Assembly (NCBI RefSeq): GCF_040024445.1
Contig: NZ_CP157276.1
Location: 3,100,001-3,164,000 of the forward strand
Direction: 5' to 3'
Length of the DNA: 64,000 nucleotides
Source: Prescottella soli
GTDB taxonomy: Bacteria > Actinomycetota > Actinomycetes > Mycobacteriales > Mycobacteriaceae
The position numbers and the translations under genes are program-made. A model generated the notes under the pieces. The model saw nothing but the letters and a program-made list of their open reading frames with translations, was not told the origin of the DNA and searched no databases. Numbering within the stretch: position 1 is the first letter of the stretch; each line of letters opens with the position of its first letter. Shown here piece after piece: positions 27,598-36,470 of this stretch.

Positions 27598-28485
27598 ATG
27601 GCACCAAGAACCACAGGCAGACGATTGAAGGCGATGGCGGCCGCGATTGCCGCCGCTTCAGGGATGGCGACTCACGCTGTCGCCCTGGCGGCGCCGGCCG
27701 CCGCGTTTCCCCGCGGTATCGAGTATGTGAATCTCGGCGACAGCTTCAGCGCGGGATCGGGCGTCGCTCCGATGGCGTCCGGACAGCTGCCCCAGTGTTG
27801 GCAGTCCGAACAGAACTTTGCGCACATCATTGCTGCGGAATCAGGCTATCGACTCACCGACGTCAGCTGCGGCGGCGCCAAGACCGAAGACTTCTACCGG
27901 CCACAGTATTCGGGCATGCGGCCCCAACTCGACGCGCTGTCCCCGTCGACCGAGCTTGTGACCGTCATGATCGGCGGGAACAACAACAACACCTTCGTCG
28001 GCGCAATGGCAACCTGCGTCGCTGCCTTCGCGGCGAGTCCCGGCGCGTTTGAGCCGTGCAAGTCCCGATACGGCGCGAGCCTGTCCGAACCGATTGTCAG
28101 CCAGACCTACCCGGCTCTCGTCCAGGCTCTCGACGACGTCCATGCCCGCGCGCCGCGAGCCCACGTGATCGTTGTCGGATATCCGTGGCTGCTGCCGGCG
28201 GCCGACGGCTGCTTCCCGCAGTATCCGATTGCACCGGGCGACGTCCCGTATCTGCGTGACCTCCAGGCCACGCTCAACGACGCGATCGCGCGAGCGGCCA
28301 CCGAAACGGGCACGGCGTTCGTCGCCACGGCTCAGGTGTCGGAAGGGCACGACGGTTGTAAGCCATTGGGAGAGAGGTGGATCGAGCCACTGGTCTACTC
28401 CGCGCAGCCGGTACCGGTTCATCCGAATACAGACGGTGAACGCGCCCTCGCGCGCGAAATAGCAGGGGCAATCGCCAACGGATAG
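27598..28485 (+). CDS. Secreted SGNH-family esterase/lipase
   Basis: 295 residues from ATG at 27598 with GGGAGAG upstream. A signal peptide ends near AAPAAAFPRG (residue 36). Block I GDSFSAGSG has the catalytic serine at 49, the block III glycine/asparagine is in MIGGNNNN, and the catalytic histidine is in VPVHPNTDG near residue 282. Paired cysteines suggest disulfides. Actinobacterial homologues hydrolyse lipid or polysaccharide esters outside the cell. Repeat copy C begins 28 bp after the stop. Confidence 0.88.
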   Translation: MAPRTTGRRLKAMAAAIAAASGMATHAVALAAPAAAFPRGIEYVNLGDSFSAGSGVAPMASGQLPQCWQSEQNFAHIIAAESGYRLTDVSCGGAKTEDFYRPQYSGMRPQLDALSPSTELVTVMIGGNNNNTFVGAMATCVAAFAASPGAFEPCKSRYGASLSEPIVSQTYPALVQALDDVHARAPRAHVIVVGYPWLLPAADGCFPQYPIAPGDVPYLRDLQATLNDAIARAATETGTAFVATAQVSEGHDGCKPLGERWIEPLVYSAQPVPVHPNTDGERALAREIAGAIANG

Positions 28486-28513
28486 CAACCTCTCGGAGCG
28501 ATCTCGAAGCGGT

Positions 28514-28613
28514 CTGTGGAAACGGACATCTTCGCACGGAAGTTCGGGGACAAGTGTCATGGAAGATCTTGAAAGTCTCAGGACAATTGGACAAGTAGAT
28601 CCGGAGCCGACAG
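28514..28613 (+). repeat. Dispersed repeat, copy C
   Basis: 100 bp, alignable along its length with copy A. It contains four GGACAnnT-type units: GGACATCT (28524), GGACAAGT (28548), GGACAATT (28581) and GGACAAGT (28589), the last two in tandem. The central GGAAGATCTTGAAAGTC is shared by all copies. Its end is ATCCGGAGCCGACAG. Confidence 0.75.
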
Positions 28614-28682
28614 CTCGCTCTGCTGGCCTCGCGAGCTAGTTGAACAGCGGCGGAGCAGCGTTACTTTAGCGGCCGTAGCAGA

Positions 28683-28708
28683 CTGGCCGCACTCCCGACG
28701 GCGGCCAG
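28683..28708 (-). terminator. Hairpin after the sulfatase gene
   Basis: CTGGCCGC (28683-28690) pairs with GCGGCCAG (28701-28708) around a 10-base loop. It lies 10 bp past the stop of the minus-strand sulfatase gene. Confidence 0.5.
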
Positions 28709-28717
28709 GCGATTCCG

Positions 28718-30085
28718 TCACGGCGGTGATGTATAGCCCTTGAAGTCTTCGCCTGTCGCGATGTTGGGGTACTCGGCCACGCTCTGCTGAAATTGCGCGA
28801 TCTGTTCCAATACCGGGCGCATCACCCAGCCCATGTCCATTGACACCTCCCAGAGATTGAAGCGCTCCCCGGGATCTCCGATGAGGTTGAATACCATCGG
28901 GAGCTGTACGTCGGTGATTGGTTCACCGATGGCGTCGGACTTGCGGAAAACGACCTTGAAGTTCTTCCACTTCACCGACATCAGCCGGCCGTCGAGACCG
29001 AAATACAGGACCGCATCCCTCCCCGAGGTGTCCTGCTTACCCAACAAATGTTCGGCGGCATCGACACCATCGACGGGGCGGTCGGTTGGCACCCGTAGTG
29101 ACTGCCCGGCCAGCCCGGCCAGTGTGGGTAGCCAGTCCACCGCGGAGAGCAGTTCCTGGCTCTGTCGTCCGGCGGGGATGTGGTCAGGCCATCGGATCAG
29201 GGCGGATACCCGGTAGCTGCCTTCGAACGGCGGGTTGAAGAAGTCACCCCGCCACGGCCCATTCGACCCGCCGTCCGAGCACTTGAGGGGACTGGTGGCG
29301 TTGTCGCTGCTGAAAACGACGATGGTGTTCTGGGCGATCCCCGCGGCGTTGATCGCATCCAGAATCTCGCCGACGCGAAAGTCGATCTCGGTCAGGCAAT
29401 CCGCATACAGTCCCCCACCGGATGTGTGCTTGAAGTCCGGGTGCACGCCGACGGGGGGATGAATCTGCAGAAGTGCGGCATACGCGAAGAACGGCTTCTG
29501 GGCCTCGGCGTGCCGCCGAATGAAGTCCACCGTGCGCGCGGTGATCTTCTCATCCCCCAGATCCTTGGCCTGCCGGTCGAAGACACCGGCCGCCGTTACC
29601 GGTTCGTCCTTGACGCCCTCCCACCACTGGGGCTCGGGATAGCCCAGTTCGCCGAAGCGCGTGTATGACGAATAACCCGCTTCATCGGAGGAGTTCTTGA
29701 TCCCGAACCACTCATCGAAGCCTTGGTCGGTGGGCAAGCGGCCCGGCGTTTCACCCAGATGCCACTTGCCGAAAGCGCCGGTGGCGTAGCCCGCGTCGGA
29801 GCACAACTCGGCCAATGTGTACTCCCACGGCGCAAGCCCGGAATCGCCCTGGCCGGGCAGCGGCACCTTCGTGGTCCCCGATCGCACGGGCAGCCGGCCG
29901 GTCAAGATCGCTGACCGCGTCGGGGTGCATTGCGCCTCGACGGTGTAGTTGTTCAAGCGCATTCCGTCGGCCGCAAGCGAATCGATCCGTGGCGTCGGGA
30001 CGGTCCCGCCGTAACAACTGAAGTCACCCCACCCACAATTGTCCACGAGGATGAAAACGACATTGGGTGTGGTCGACGGCGCCAT
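28718..30085 (-). CDS. Type I sulfatase (arylsulfatase family)
   Basis: 455 residues from ATG at 30085 with GGAGGAG upstream. The sulfatase signature CTPTRSAILTGR has Cys53, which must be converted to formylglycine by a generating enzyme not seen in this window. Metal-ligand motifs VDNCGWGD (residues 14-21) and VVFSSDNATS are present, as is GKWHLG. It has no signal peptide, unlike many secreted sulfatases. It would release sulfate from organic sulfate esters; the substrate is unknown. It stands alone on the minus strand. Confidence 0.9.
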   Translation of the reverse strand: MAPSTTPNVVFILVDNCGWGDFSCYGGTVPTPRIDSLAADGMRLNNYTVEAQCTPTRSAILTGRLPVRSGTTKVPLPGQGDSGLAPWEYTLAELCSDAGYATGAFGKWHLGETPGRLPTDQGFDEWFGIKNSSDEAGYSSYTRFGELGYPEPQWWEGVKDEPVTAAGVFDRQAKDLGDEKITARTVDFIRRHAEAQKPFFAYAALLQIHPPVGVHPDFKHTSGGGLYADCLTEIDFRVGEILDAINAAGIAQNTIVVFSSDNATSPLKCSDGGSNGPWRGDFFNPPFEGSYRVSALIRWPDHIPAGRQSQELLSAVDWLPTLAGLAGQSLRVPTDRPVDGVDAAEHLLGKQDTSGRDAVLYFGLDGRLMSVKWKNFKVVFRKSDAIGEPITDVQLPMVFNLIGDPGERFNLWEVSMDMGWVMRPVLEQIAQFQQSVAEYPNIATGEDFKGYTSPP

Positions 30086-30329
30086 GAGCGAGCGCTCCTC
30101 CGGTATTCAGTTCCTCCGAGCTAGGCGCATTCGCGAATGAACGAGGGCGTGAGTCGTCCGGTGAGTTGGCAGAGCTGAAGGTATCCGATTGTGTTCAGCG
30201 AGTTGCCTTTAGTCGTTGGACACTCTGATTGGTTGGGTGTTCATGCAGGCTGAGGAACCTCAGCCGGTCGGCTGGTCACGTAAACATCTTGTCAACGCAC
30301 CGTGCCGAGGCGTCGCGCGCTCGTCGCCG

Positions 30330-31298
30330 TCATCGCCCCGCCACTTTCAGCAGGATCTTGCCGCCACGGAGGAGATGTTGCACCGCGTCCTGGATATCCT
30401 CGAGGGGGTACACGCCCGCCACGGGGACAACGAGGGCGCCGTCGGCCACCAGCGGTGCCGCCTCACGAATGACGGGCACGACCTTGTCGCGGTAGTCGAA
30501 GTCGCCGATAAAGAATCCGCGGACGGTGAGGTGCTTGCCGACCAGTGTCGAGGTGGCGACCCACATGGGTTCGTCCCTGGCCCAGGAATAGCTGACCAAC
30601 CATCCACCGTCGGAAAGCAATTCGAGCAGCCGCGCCACCCCCGGACCACCGACGGCTTCCGCTGCCAGCGCCACTCGCGCGTCGCCGATCACTGCTCGAA
30701 CATCGCCGACCGCGTCGGGGTCGTCGACGTGGACGACGTCGGCCCCGGCCTCTGTGAGCTCGGCGAACGTTGCGTCGTTGCGGACCAGGTTGATCGTCTT
30801 CAGTCCACGAAGTCTGGCCAGCGCGATCAATGACCGTCCCACACCGGAGTTCGCGGCGTTCTGAACCACCCAGTCACCGGGCTGCAGGGGGGTGCATTCA
30901 CTGAGCATCAACCCTGCCGTCGGGGGGTTGCTGCCCAGCATCGAGTACTGCTCGATGCTGCCGCCGGCGGGGAGTGCGAACAGGCCTTCGGCGGGCACGA
31001 CGAGCCGCTCACGCCACGCACCGGCATACAGGGGTATCACGACCAGATCGCCGACTTGAAGTCCATCGACCTCGGCGCCAGTGGCAAGCACGCGGGCGAC
31101 CCCCTCTGCGCCTGGTACGTGGGGCAGGGGCGGTCGCGCCAGCATGCCGGTGACAACCAGCAGGTCATGTTTGTTCAACGGCGAGACCTCGACGCCCAAC
31201 AGAACCTCATGCGGACCCGGTGGCGGCGGCTCCTCGATGTCGACGACGCGGAGCACCTGCGCGGGATCGCCGAACTGTTCAATCTGGATGGCGCGCAT
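30330..31298 (-). CDS. MDR-family NADPH-dependent oxidoreductase (enoyl reductase-like)
   Basis: 322 residues from ATG at 31298 with GGAGAGGAA upstream. The medium-chain dehydrogenase/reductase fold shows GPHEVLLGVEVSPLNKHDLL near residue 28, PHVPGAEGVARV near 60, and the nucleotide-binding stretch WVVQNAANSGVGRSLIALAR near 143. There is no zinc-binding cysteine set, and QNAANSGVG resembles mitochondrial-type 2-enoyl thioester reductases (ETR/MECR). A likely role is reduction of an enoyl or quinone substrate. A strong hairpin lies in its 5' leader. Confidence 0.82.
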   Translation of the reverse strand: MRAIQIEQFGDPAQVLRVVDIEEPPPPGPHEVLLGVEVSPLNKHDLLVVTGMLARPPLPHVPGAEGVARVLATGAEVDGLQVGDLVVIPLYAGAWRERLVVPAEGLFALPAGGSIEQYSMLGSNPPTAGLMLSECTPLQPGDWVVQNAANSGVGRSLIALARLRGLKTINLVRNDATFAELTEAGADVVHVDDPDAVGDVRAVIGDARVALAAEAVGGPGVARLLELLSDGGWLVSYSWARDEPMWVATSTLVGKHLTVRGFFIGDFDYRDKVVPVIREAAPLVADGALVVPVAGVYPLEDIQDAVQHLLRGGKILLKVAGR

Positions 31299-31318
31299 AT
31301 TAATTCCTCTCCATCGAA

Positions 31319-31349
31319 GGTAGGGCCGCTGTGTGAGCGGCCGCCTACC
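31319..31349 (-). promoter_or_regulatory. Leader hairpin upstream of the MDR oxidoreductase
   Basis: GGTAGG-GCCGCT (31319-31330) pairs with AGCGGC and CCTACC (31336-31341 and 31344-31349), with a 5-base loop and a 2-base bulge. It sits about 20 bp upstream of the minus-strand start, just before the ribosome binding site, so it could affect transcription or translation of the oxidoreductase. Confidence 0.45.
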
Positions 31350-31894
31350 GAGGGCTATTGATCAGCGGCTCCTACCCCTAGTTGCACGGCTGCTCATGGA
31401 GCGAACCGTCGAAACCGGGTCATATCAGCAGAGGTGTTGTGCTGCACTCGATCTCAGAACTATCCGCACCCACCCGCAAACCCGGACTTAGCTAATGCGG
31501 CGCGCTTGATGTTGTTGGACGGTGCGCGAGTTCCTGGAGAGGCGCGCGCAGAGGGCACCCGCACGACTGAGTATGCGAGTCGCGACCCGAATACTGGACC
31601 TGTGCTCGTATAGGCGACTGGACACCCTGATACTCGTCGGCCCGTACGTGAGTGGGTGCGGTTCCAGCCCGCGAGTCCTGGTTGCAGTGTTGTACGCGCC
31701 TGACCATTCACTGTCTACTCCCAATTGAGTGGTAACGAAGTCAGTGCTTAGGATCCGGCTGCCTCGACGCCATCCTGACTCCTCGCTTTTGGGAGTTACC
31801 AGTGCCTTGATCGTCCGCCCAGGACTCGAGAATCGTCAAGTGAGGTTTCTCCCCCGGATGGTGAAGATCCTTCCAGCGGGATCAACGATCTCGG
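31350..31894. other. Gene-free stretch
   Basis: No supported gene and no tRNA-like structure were recognised on either strand. It separates the MDR gene from the end of the CaCA antiporter gene. Confidence 0.4.
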
Positions 31895-33199
31895 CTACCC
31901 GACATGCTGCTGATTCGCGGGCAACGGTTGCTCGCTGGTGTGAAGTGGTCCGCCGTGAACGGTCGCGTGGTCGACGAACGGTGCACGCAGGGTCGGCCAC
32001 AGGTGCTTGCGGTTGACGATGAGGGCCACGGCCGCGATCGCGGCGTAGACGCCACAGAGGATGAGTCGGCCGTGGGTCGAGGTGATCGGGAACTGGACCA
32101 GGAACAGGGCCATCAGCGCCCAGGCGGAGTAACGGCCGAACCGCAGCGCGAGGATCAGCGCGACACCCATCATGGTCTGGGTGGCTGTCAACAGCACCTC
32201 CTCGACCTGCCGTCCGTCGAGGGCGAGGGACGCCCCGCCGCCACCGGCCATGTAGGCGATCGGGAGTGAGCCGACCAGCAGGGTCCACTGGTTGACCTTC
32301 GACGAGACCAGCGTGGCGATCGCGGCGGTGCCCTTGCCGCGAGTGGCGAAGATGATCGCGATGATGAACTCCGGGGCCTCGGAGGCGAGCGGGGCGAGCC
32401 ACTGCACCAGCAGGAACCGGTCGATGGCCAGTTCGGTGCCGGCGTCGATGAGGCTGTTCGCGAACGGTTCCGCGCAGGCGAGGATCACCCCGGCCGCCAT
32501 CACGAACAGTGCAATCACGGTGGTGCGGCGGGCATGATCGGGCATCTCACCGATCGCGGCGGCGGTCCCGATCAGGTCCGGTTCCTCGACATCGCCACGG
32601 GTGAGCTTGTAGAGGTAGAACCCGAACCAGGCCAGTAGCGCGACACCGAGGACGAGGTGGATGTGCCCGGTCGCGGGGATGACGAACGCGATGACGCCCG
32701 CGATCAGCAGGAAGCCGAGTTCGACACGGTTGCTGGGCTCGAGGGCGAGGGAAGTCGCCTTCTTGCCGGTGACCTTCTTCGCGACGGCGAGACTGACCAG
32801 GACGACGAGGGGCCAGCCGATGCCCATCAGTAGTCGGTTCGATCCGGTCATGTTCGCAGCCGCGTACTGCACGTACTCGGGGTTACTGCCGGCGGTGAAC
32901 GCGTAGTACAGGTCGACCGCGTACTCGGGTAGCACCGCGATCAGAGCGAGGGCCGCGATCGCCAGACCGCCGGAGACGTCGATCTGCGCGGCCTCGGCCG
33001 CCCACGCGAGCAGGAAGCTCGCGGCGACAACTGCGGCACCGTAGATCGCCAGAGCCAGAACCGGATTCGGATGCAATCCTCCGAAGCGCAGGATCAGAGC
33101 CGGAATGATCAGCACTGCGGTGACGAGCAACGACCGGGTCAATGCGCGGCGATTCGCTTCGGCACGAGTGGGCGACTGCGCCGAGGTGTCCGTGGTCAT
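31895..33199 (-). CDS. CaCA-family cation antiporter, probable manganese/calcium exporter
   Basis: 434 residues from ATG at 33199 with AAGGAC upstream. About eleven membrane helices contain the two inverted alpha repeats of Ca2+:cation antiporters: ALALIAVLPEYAVDLYYAF near residue 80 and LVQWLAPLASEAPEFIIAIIFA near 265, each with the conserved acidic residue. A yybP-ykoY-like riboswitch precedes the gene, which suggests control by Mn2+ and a role in exporting manganese. That function is inference; the fold assignment is secure. It stands alone, divergent from the ModA gene. Confidence 0.88.
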   Translation of the reverse strand: MTTDTSAQSPTRAEANRRALTRSLLVTAVLIIPALILRFGGLHPNPVLALAIYGAAVVAASFLLAWAAEAAQIDVSGGLAIAALALIAVLPEYAVDLYYAFTAGSNPEYVQYAAANMTGSNRLLMGIGWPLVVLVSLAVAKKVTGKKATSLALEPSNRVELGFLLIAGVIAFVIPATGHIHLVLGVALLAWFGFYLYKLTRGDVEEPDLIGTAAAIGEMPDHARRTTVIALFVMAAGVILACAEPFANSLIDAGTELAIDRFLLVQWLAPLASEAPEFIIAIIFATRGKGTAAIATLVSSKVNQWTLLVGSLPIAYMAGGGGASLALDGRQVEEVLLTATQTMMGVALILALRFGRYSAWALMALFLVQFPITSTHGRLILCGVYAAIAAVALIVNRKHLWPTLRAPFVDHATVHGGPLHTSEQPLPANQQHVG

Positions 33200-33249
33200 G
33201 ACGGGTCCTTCTTGCCAGCGACCGAAGCGCGCTCGACAGCAATCGCGAT

Positions 33250-33400
33250 GCGAGACCTCGGTCGACAACGATGGTGTCGGGCCGAAGGTCTCGCTCGCCG
33301 GACACCGCGTCCGGTGGATGACCGGGCGCCCGTGGGCGCCAGTGTGTCGACCATCCGCATCCGCCACCACGTGGCGTGTGGGAACTACTCCCCTTCGCTG
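33250..33400 (-). promoter_or_regulatory. yybP-ykoY-like manganese riboswitch with switching strand
   Basis: Read on the minus strand, the leader contains CGAAGGGGAGTAG (33397-33385) and, about 100 bases later, GCGAGACCTTCGGC (33294-33281). These are the two conserved signatures of the yybP-ykoY aptamer; CGAAGG and CCTTCG close stem P1. Between them lie three hairpins (GCCAC/GTGGC, GGCGCCC/GGGCGCC, CCGGAC/GTCCGG), giving a four-way-junction layout. A downstream AGGTCTCGC (33258-33250) is the exact complement of aptamer GCGAGACCT, so it can compete with the ligand-bound fold. About 50 bases then separate it from the CaCA start. Confidence 0.75.
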
Positions 33401-33575
33401 ACGGCGACCGTACTCACCGTCAGCGGTGTCGCGCAACGTGCCCGAACAGCCAAGATATCGCAGCGCGACAACGAAATTCGATGCGGAGCGGCCCCTGAAT
33501 TCAGTCTTCGGTCAGTCGATACTTCTCTATCGGTTCCGCTGTGAGGGACACCGGAATGACCCGTACGGTGCTGGT

Positions 33576-33690
33576 GTCCGGCACACCGCCTACATCGACT
33601 TCGGCAACGACGTCAACGACTACGACCTGCTCGAGAACGCCGCAGGGGTCGTGCGCGTCGGCTCGCACTGCAGCCTCGACACGGTTGCGC
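33576..33690 (+). pseudogene. Possible HAD-family phosphatase fragment
   Basis: A short plus-strand stretch reads YIDFGNDVNDYDLLENAAGV followed by VRVGSHCSLDTVAR. FGNDxND...LL...VxVG is the C-terminal metal-binding pattern of HAD-superfamily Cof-type phosphatases. No gene start or remainder is present; a frame change after about 33690 would be needed to continue. Low confidence relic. Confidence 0.35.
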
Positions 33691-33842
33691 GCACGTCACC
33701 GTCGACGCCGACCCCGCTGCCGTCGCAGCCGAAATCGCACCGAAACCGCAAAAGCGGAGGCGATGGCGCGCTGACCCCGCCCGTGCTGTCCTATGGTGTA
33801 CTCCACGCCGCACGTTCGGAAACTGAACCGAGGAGAAACATC

Positions 33843-34640
33843 GTGAAGAACGCTCTCCGCAGCGCGTTGGTAGCGCTGGCCGCAGCCTCCCTCGCCGTCG
33901 GATGCTCGAGCTCGGACTCGAGCGGAACAGCGACAACCACCGCCGCCGCCTCGGGCAGTGCGGTCGGTGGCGAGATCACCGTCTTCGCGGCTGCCTCCCT
34001 CAAAGCGACCTTCACCGAACTCGGCAAACAGTTCGAGCACGACAACCCCGGCACCGCCGTGAAATTCACCTTCGCCGGATCCTCCGACCTCGTGTCCCAA
34101 CTGACCCAGGGCGCCCACGGCGATGTCTTCGCCTCGGCCGATCAGGCGAACATGACCAAGGCGGTCGACGCCGGCCTGACCGCCGGTACGCCGACCGATT
34201 TCGCCAGCAACACGCTCACGATCGTCACCCCGCCCGGCAATCCGAAGAACATCGCGTCCTTCGCCGACCTCGCCAAGCCCGGCACCCTCGTGGTCGTCTG
34301 CGCCCCACAGGTTCCCTGCGGCGCAGCGACGAAGAAGGTCGAGGACACCACCGGCACCACACTGTCCCCGGTCAGCGAGGAATCGTCGGTCACCGACGTC
34401 CTCGGCAAGGTCACCACCGGCCAGGCCGACGCCGGACTGGTGTACGTCACCGACGCCGCCGGAGCCGGCGACAAGGTCACCACGGTCGCGTTCCCGGAAT
34501 CGTCGGGCGCGGTCAACACCTACCCCATCGTGGTGCTCAGCGATTCCGGCAACCAGGCAACCGCGAAGGCATTCGAAGACCTGGTTGCCGGTCCGACCGG
34601 CCAGAAGGTCCTCGGCGCGGCAGGATTCGCCGCACCCTGA
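33843..34640 (+). CDS. modA: Molybdate ABC transporter substrate-binding lipoprotein
   Basis: 265 residues from GTG at 33843 with GAGGAG upstream. A lipoprotein signal ends SLAVGC with Cys21. The mature part follows the ModA pattern: ITVFAAASLKATFTELGKQF, FAGSSDLVSQLTQGAHGDVFASAD, then GQADAGLVYVTDA. It would bind molybdate or tungstate outside the membrane and hand it to ModBC. No modB or modC follows; the next gene encodes an unrelated protein, so its permease must be elsewhere. Confidence 0.93.
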   Translation: MKNALRSALVALAAASLAVGCSSSDSSGTATTTAAASGSAVGGEITVFAAASLKATFTELGKQFEHDNPGTAVKFTFAGSSDLVSQLTQGAHGDVFASADQANMTKAVDAGLTAGTPTDFASNTLTIVTPPGNPKNIASFADLAKPGTLVVVCAPQVPCGAATKKVEDTTGTTLSPVSEESSVTDVLGKVTTGQADAGLVYVTDAAGAGDKVTTVAFPESSGAVNTYPIVVLSDSGNQATAKAFEDLVAGPTGQKVLGAAGFAAP

Positions 34641-34684
34641 CAGCACGAGTCCCGAGCGTCCCTGATGGATGGCACGATCGGATC

Positions 34685-35188
34685 ATGAATCAACTGACCA
34701 GCCGGTTCGTAGGGCGCCTCGATTTCGGCGACGACTCTGTGGTGGGTGCCGTGCTACCTGCTGGAGTGCACGGATTCGGATCGGGCGCCTGGTATGGGAT
34801 TCACGGTGATGAGGCTCTGACCCAGAGCGAACTCGACAAGGCGGAAGCGGCTCTCCGCGATATGCAGACCCTGGTCGCTGCGGCCTTCGTCGCTTTCACT
34901 GCTGAGCTGACCGATCCTCGGTCGACAACGTCGTCGTTTCGCGAGTTTCATGTCGAGGACATCCCCGAAGAGATGGTGTGCGACTTGTTCGACGTCGACA
35001 CCTGTGAGGTGGTTACCGACGAGGTCTTTCTCGACCACCTGGTCCTCGTCGGCATCACGATCAACCCTGCCGCGACGGAACGCGTCCTCACCCTCGACTT
35101 CGCAATCGGCGCTGACAAGCCCACCGATCAGCTGCTTGTCGCCGTGTGGGATCGGAACGACACCATTACCGTCCACCACGAAAGCTGA
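34685..35188 (+). CDS. Protein of unknown function, DUF2004-like
   Basis: 167 residues from ATG at 34685. It is acidic and soluble, with MNQLTSRFVGRLDFGDDSVV at the start and the end FAIGADKPTDQLLVAVWDRND. The layout of a short beta start followed by helices recalls DUF2004 proteins, some of which are immunity-like, but the resemblance is weak. It follows modA by 44 bp and may be co-transcribed with it by chance. I cannot assign a function. Confidence 0.6.
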   Translation: MNQLTSRFVGRLDFGDDSVVGAVLPAGVHGFGSGAWYGIHGDEALTQSELDKAEAALRDMQTLVAAAFVAFTAELTDPRSTTSSFREFHVEDIPEEMVCDLFDVDTCEVVTDEVFLDHLVLVGITINPAATERVLTLDFAIGADKPTDQLLVAVWDRNDTITVHHES

Positions 35189-35319
35189 GCCCGGCGACCG
35201 GGACCAGTTGAGAGACCGCGGGCCTCGGTGTCGCTGCGGCGGAGCACCAGCGTGATGCCCTCGCTCTCGACCACCGTTGCCTGTGCATCGGCGATGGCCG
35301 GATGTGTCGGATCCTGATC

Positions 35320-36237
35320 CTATGGTCGGGAAAGCCGTTCGAGCAGCCATGAATTGACGCCGCCGAGCGCCGTCCGGGCCACCCCCGTGGGGTGGCCGGT
35401 GAACCCGTGGGGTGACTCGGGGTAGATCCGCAGCTCGACGTCGTTGCCGGCGGCGGACAGTCGCCCTGCCATCGCTAGGTTGTCTTCCAGCAACACGTCC
35501 TTGCCCCCGACGACCAGCAGCGTCGGGGGAAGTCCGTGGAGGTCGCCGTAGACAGGAGAGATGTCCGGAACGGTGCGGTCTTCCACATGGCCGGCGTAGG
35601 CCTGGATGAAGTACTCGTCGGCGATCCGACGTCCGGCCGGAGTCAGCGCGCTCGAGTCGTAGGTGCCGAATTGCAGTGCGGCGCCGGTGAACTTGCCGAC
35701 AGCTCCGCGGTCCCTTAGCCGAAGCAGGGTTGCCAGTGCGAGTGTCGCCCCCGCTGATCGCCCCCCGATCACGAGTCGCGTTGATCCGAAACGGGCATCA
35801 GCGTGTTCGACGAGCCAGAGCGCCGCCGCTTCACAGTCATCGGGTGCGGCCGGCCACGGGTGCTCGGGTGCCAGCCGGTAGTCGACGCTGACGACGGCGA
35901 TGCGGAGAGCGTCTGCGAGCTCACGGTTCCGCACGTCGTCTCCCGCTGCGGAGCCCATGTAGAAGCCGCCGCCGTGGATGTCCAGGTAGACGCCCCGCGA
36001 CCGGCCGTCGGTGGGGGCGCAGATCCTCACCGGCACACGCATTCCCGTGGCTTCGACCATCTCTTCGATCGCCGGCGGATCGGCGGGCGAAGGGGTGGAC
36101 GTTCTCGCCCGTACGTCCCGCAACTCCTCGAGAGTGCTGGGGCCACGTCCGGCTGGCCTGGAGGCGTAGAAGCTCCGAGCGTCATCGACCTGCTCGGCAG
36201 GCACGTCAGCCAACAGATCGTCCAGCCTGAACCGCAC
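35320..36237 (-). CDS. HSL-family alpha/beta hydrolase (esterase)
   Basis: 305 residues from GTG at 36237, chosen because GAGGAGAG stands five bases upstream. The hormone-sensitive-lipase family motif HGGG is at residues 88-91 and the nucleophile elbow GRSAG puts the serine at 161; DVLLEDN and the His in ESPHGFTGHP complete the triad. VDYRLAPEHPWPAAPDD is typical. It is an intracellular esterase of short-chain esters or lactone-like substrates. It stands alone between the modA pair and an XRE gene. Confidence 0.9.
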   Translation of the reverse strand: MRFRLDDLLADVPAEQVDDARSFYASRPAGRGPSTLEELRDVRARTSTPSPADPPAIEEMVEATGMRVPVRICAPTDGRSRGVYLDIHGGGFYMGSAAGDDVRNRELADALRIAVVSVDYRLAPEHPWPAAPDDCEAAALWLVEHADARFGSTRLVIGGRSAGATLALATLLRLRDRGAVGKFTGAALQFGTYDSSALTPAGRRIADEYFIQAYAGHVEDRTVPDISPVYGDLHGLPPTLLVVGGKDVLLEDNLAMAGRLSAAGNDVELRIYPESPHGFTGHPTGVARTALGGVNSWLLERLSRP

Positions 36238-36470
36238 GTGCGCTCTCCTCACATTCAGGTGTCTCGACACGACGCTATCGCCACGCCGCACCCGCCACCG
36301 TTCAACCCGCCTGGGCTGCGTCGAGCACACTGCGTGAAGACGACCACCGCCTACCGCTGCCGCGCCTTGAGCCGTGGGTCCTTCTTGTTCGGTCCTGCTG
36401 CCGTCCGAGGCGGTGACGGTCGAGATCGGCGAGTCCTGGCGACACGTCGAGACCGCGGCGGCGCATCGCG

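Noticed and set aside
31490-31730. tRNA gene in the gap between the MDR and CaCA genes
   Set aside because: GGTTCCAGCCC resembles a T-arm, but no acceptor stem or anticodon arm could be folded around it.
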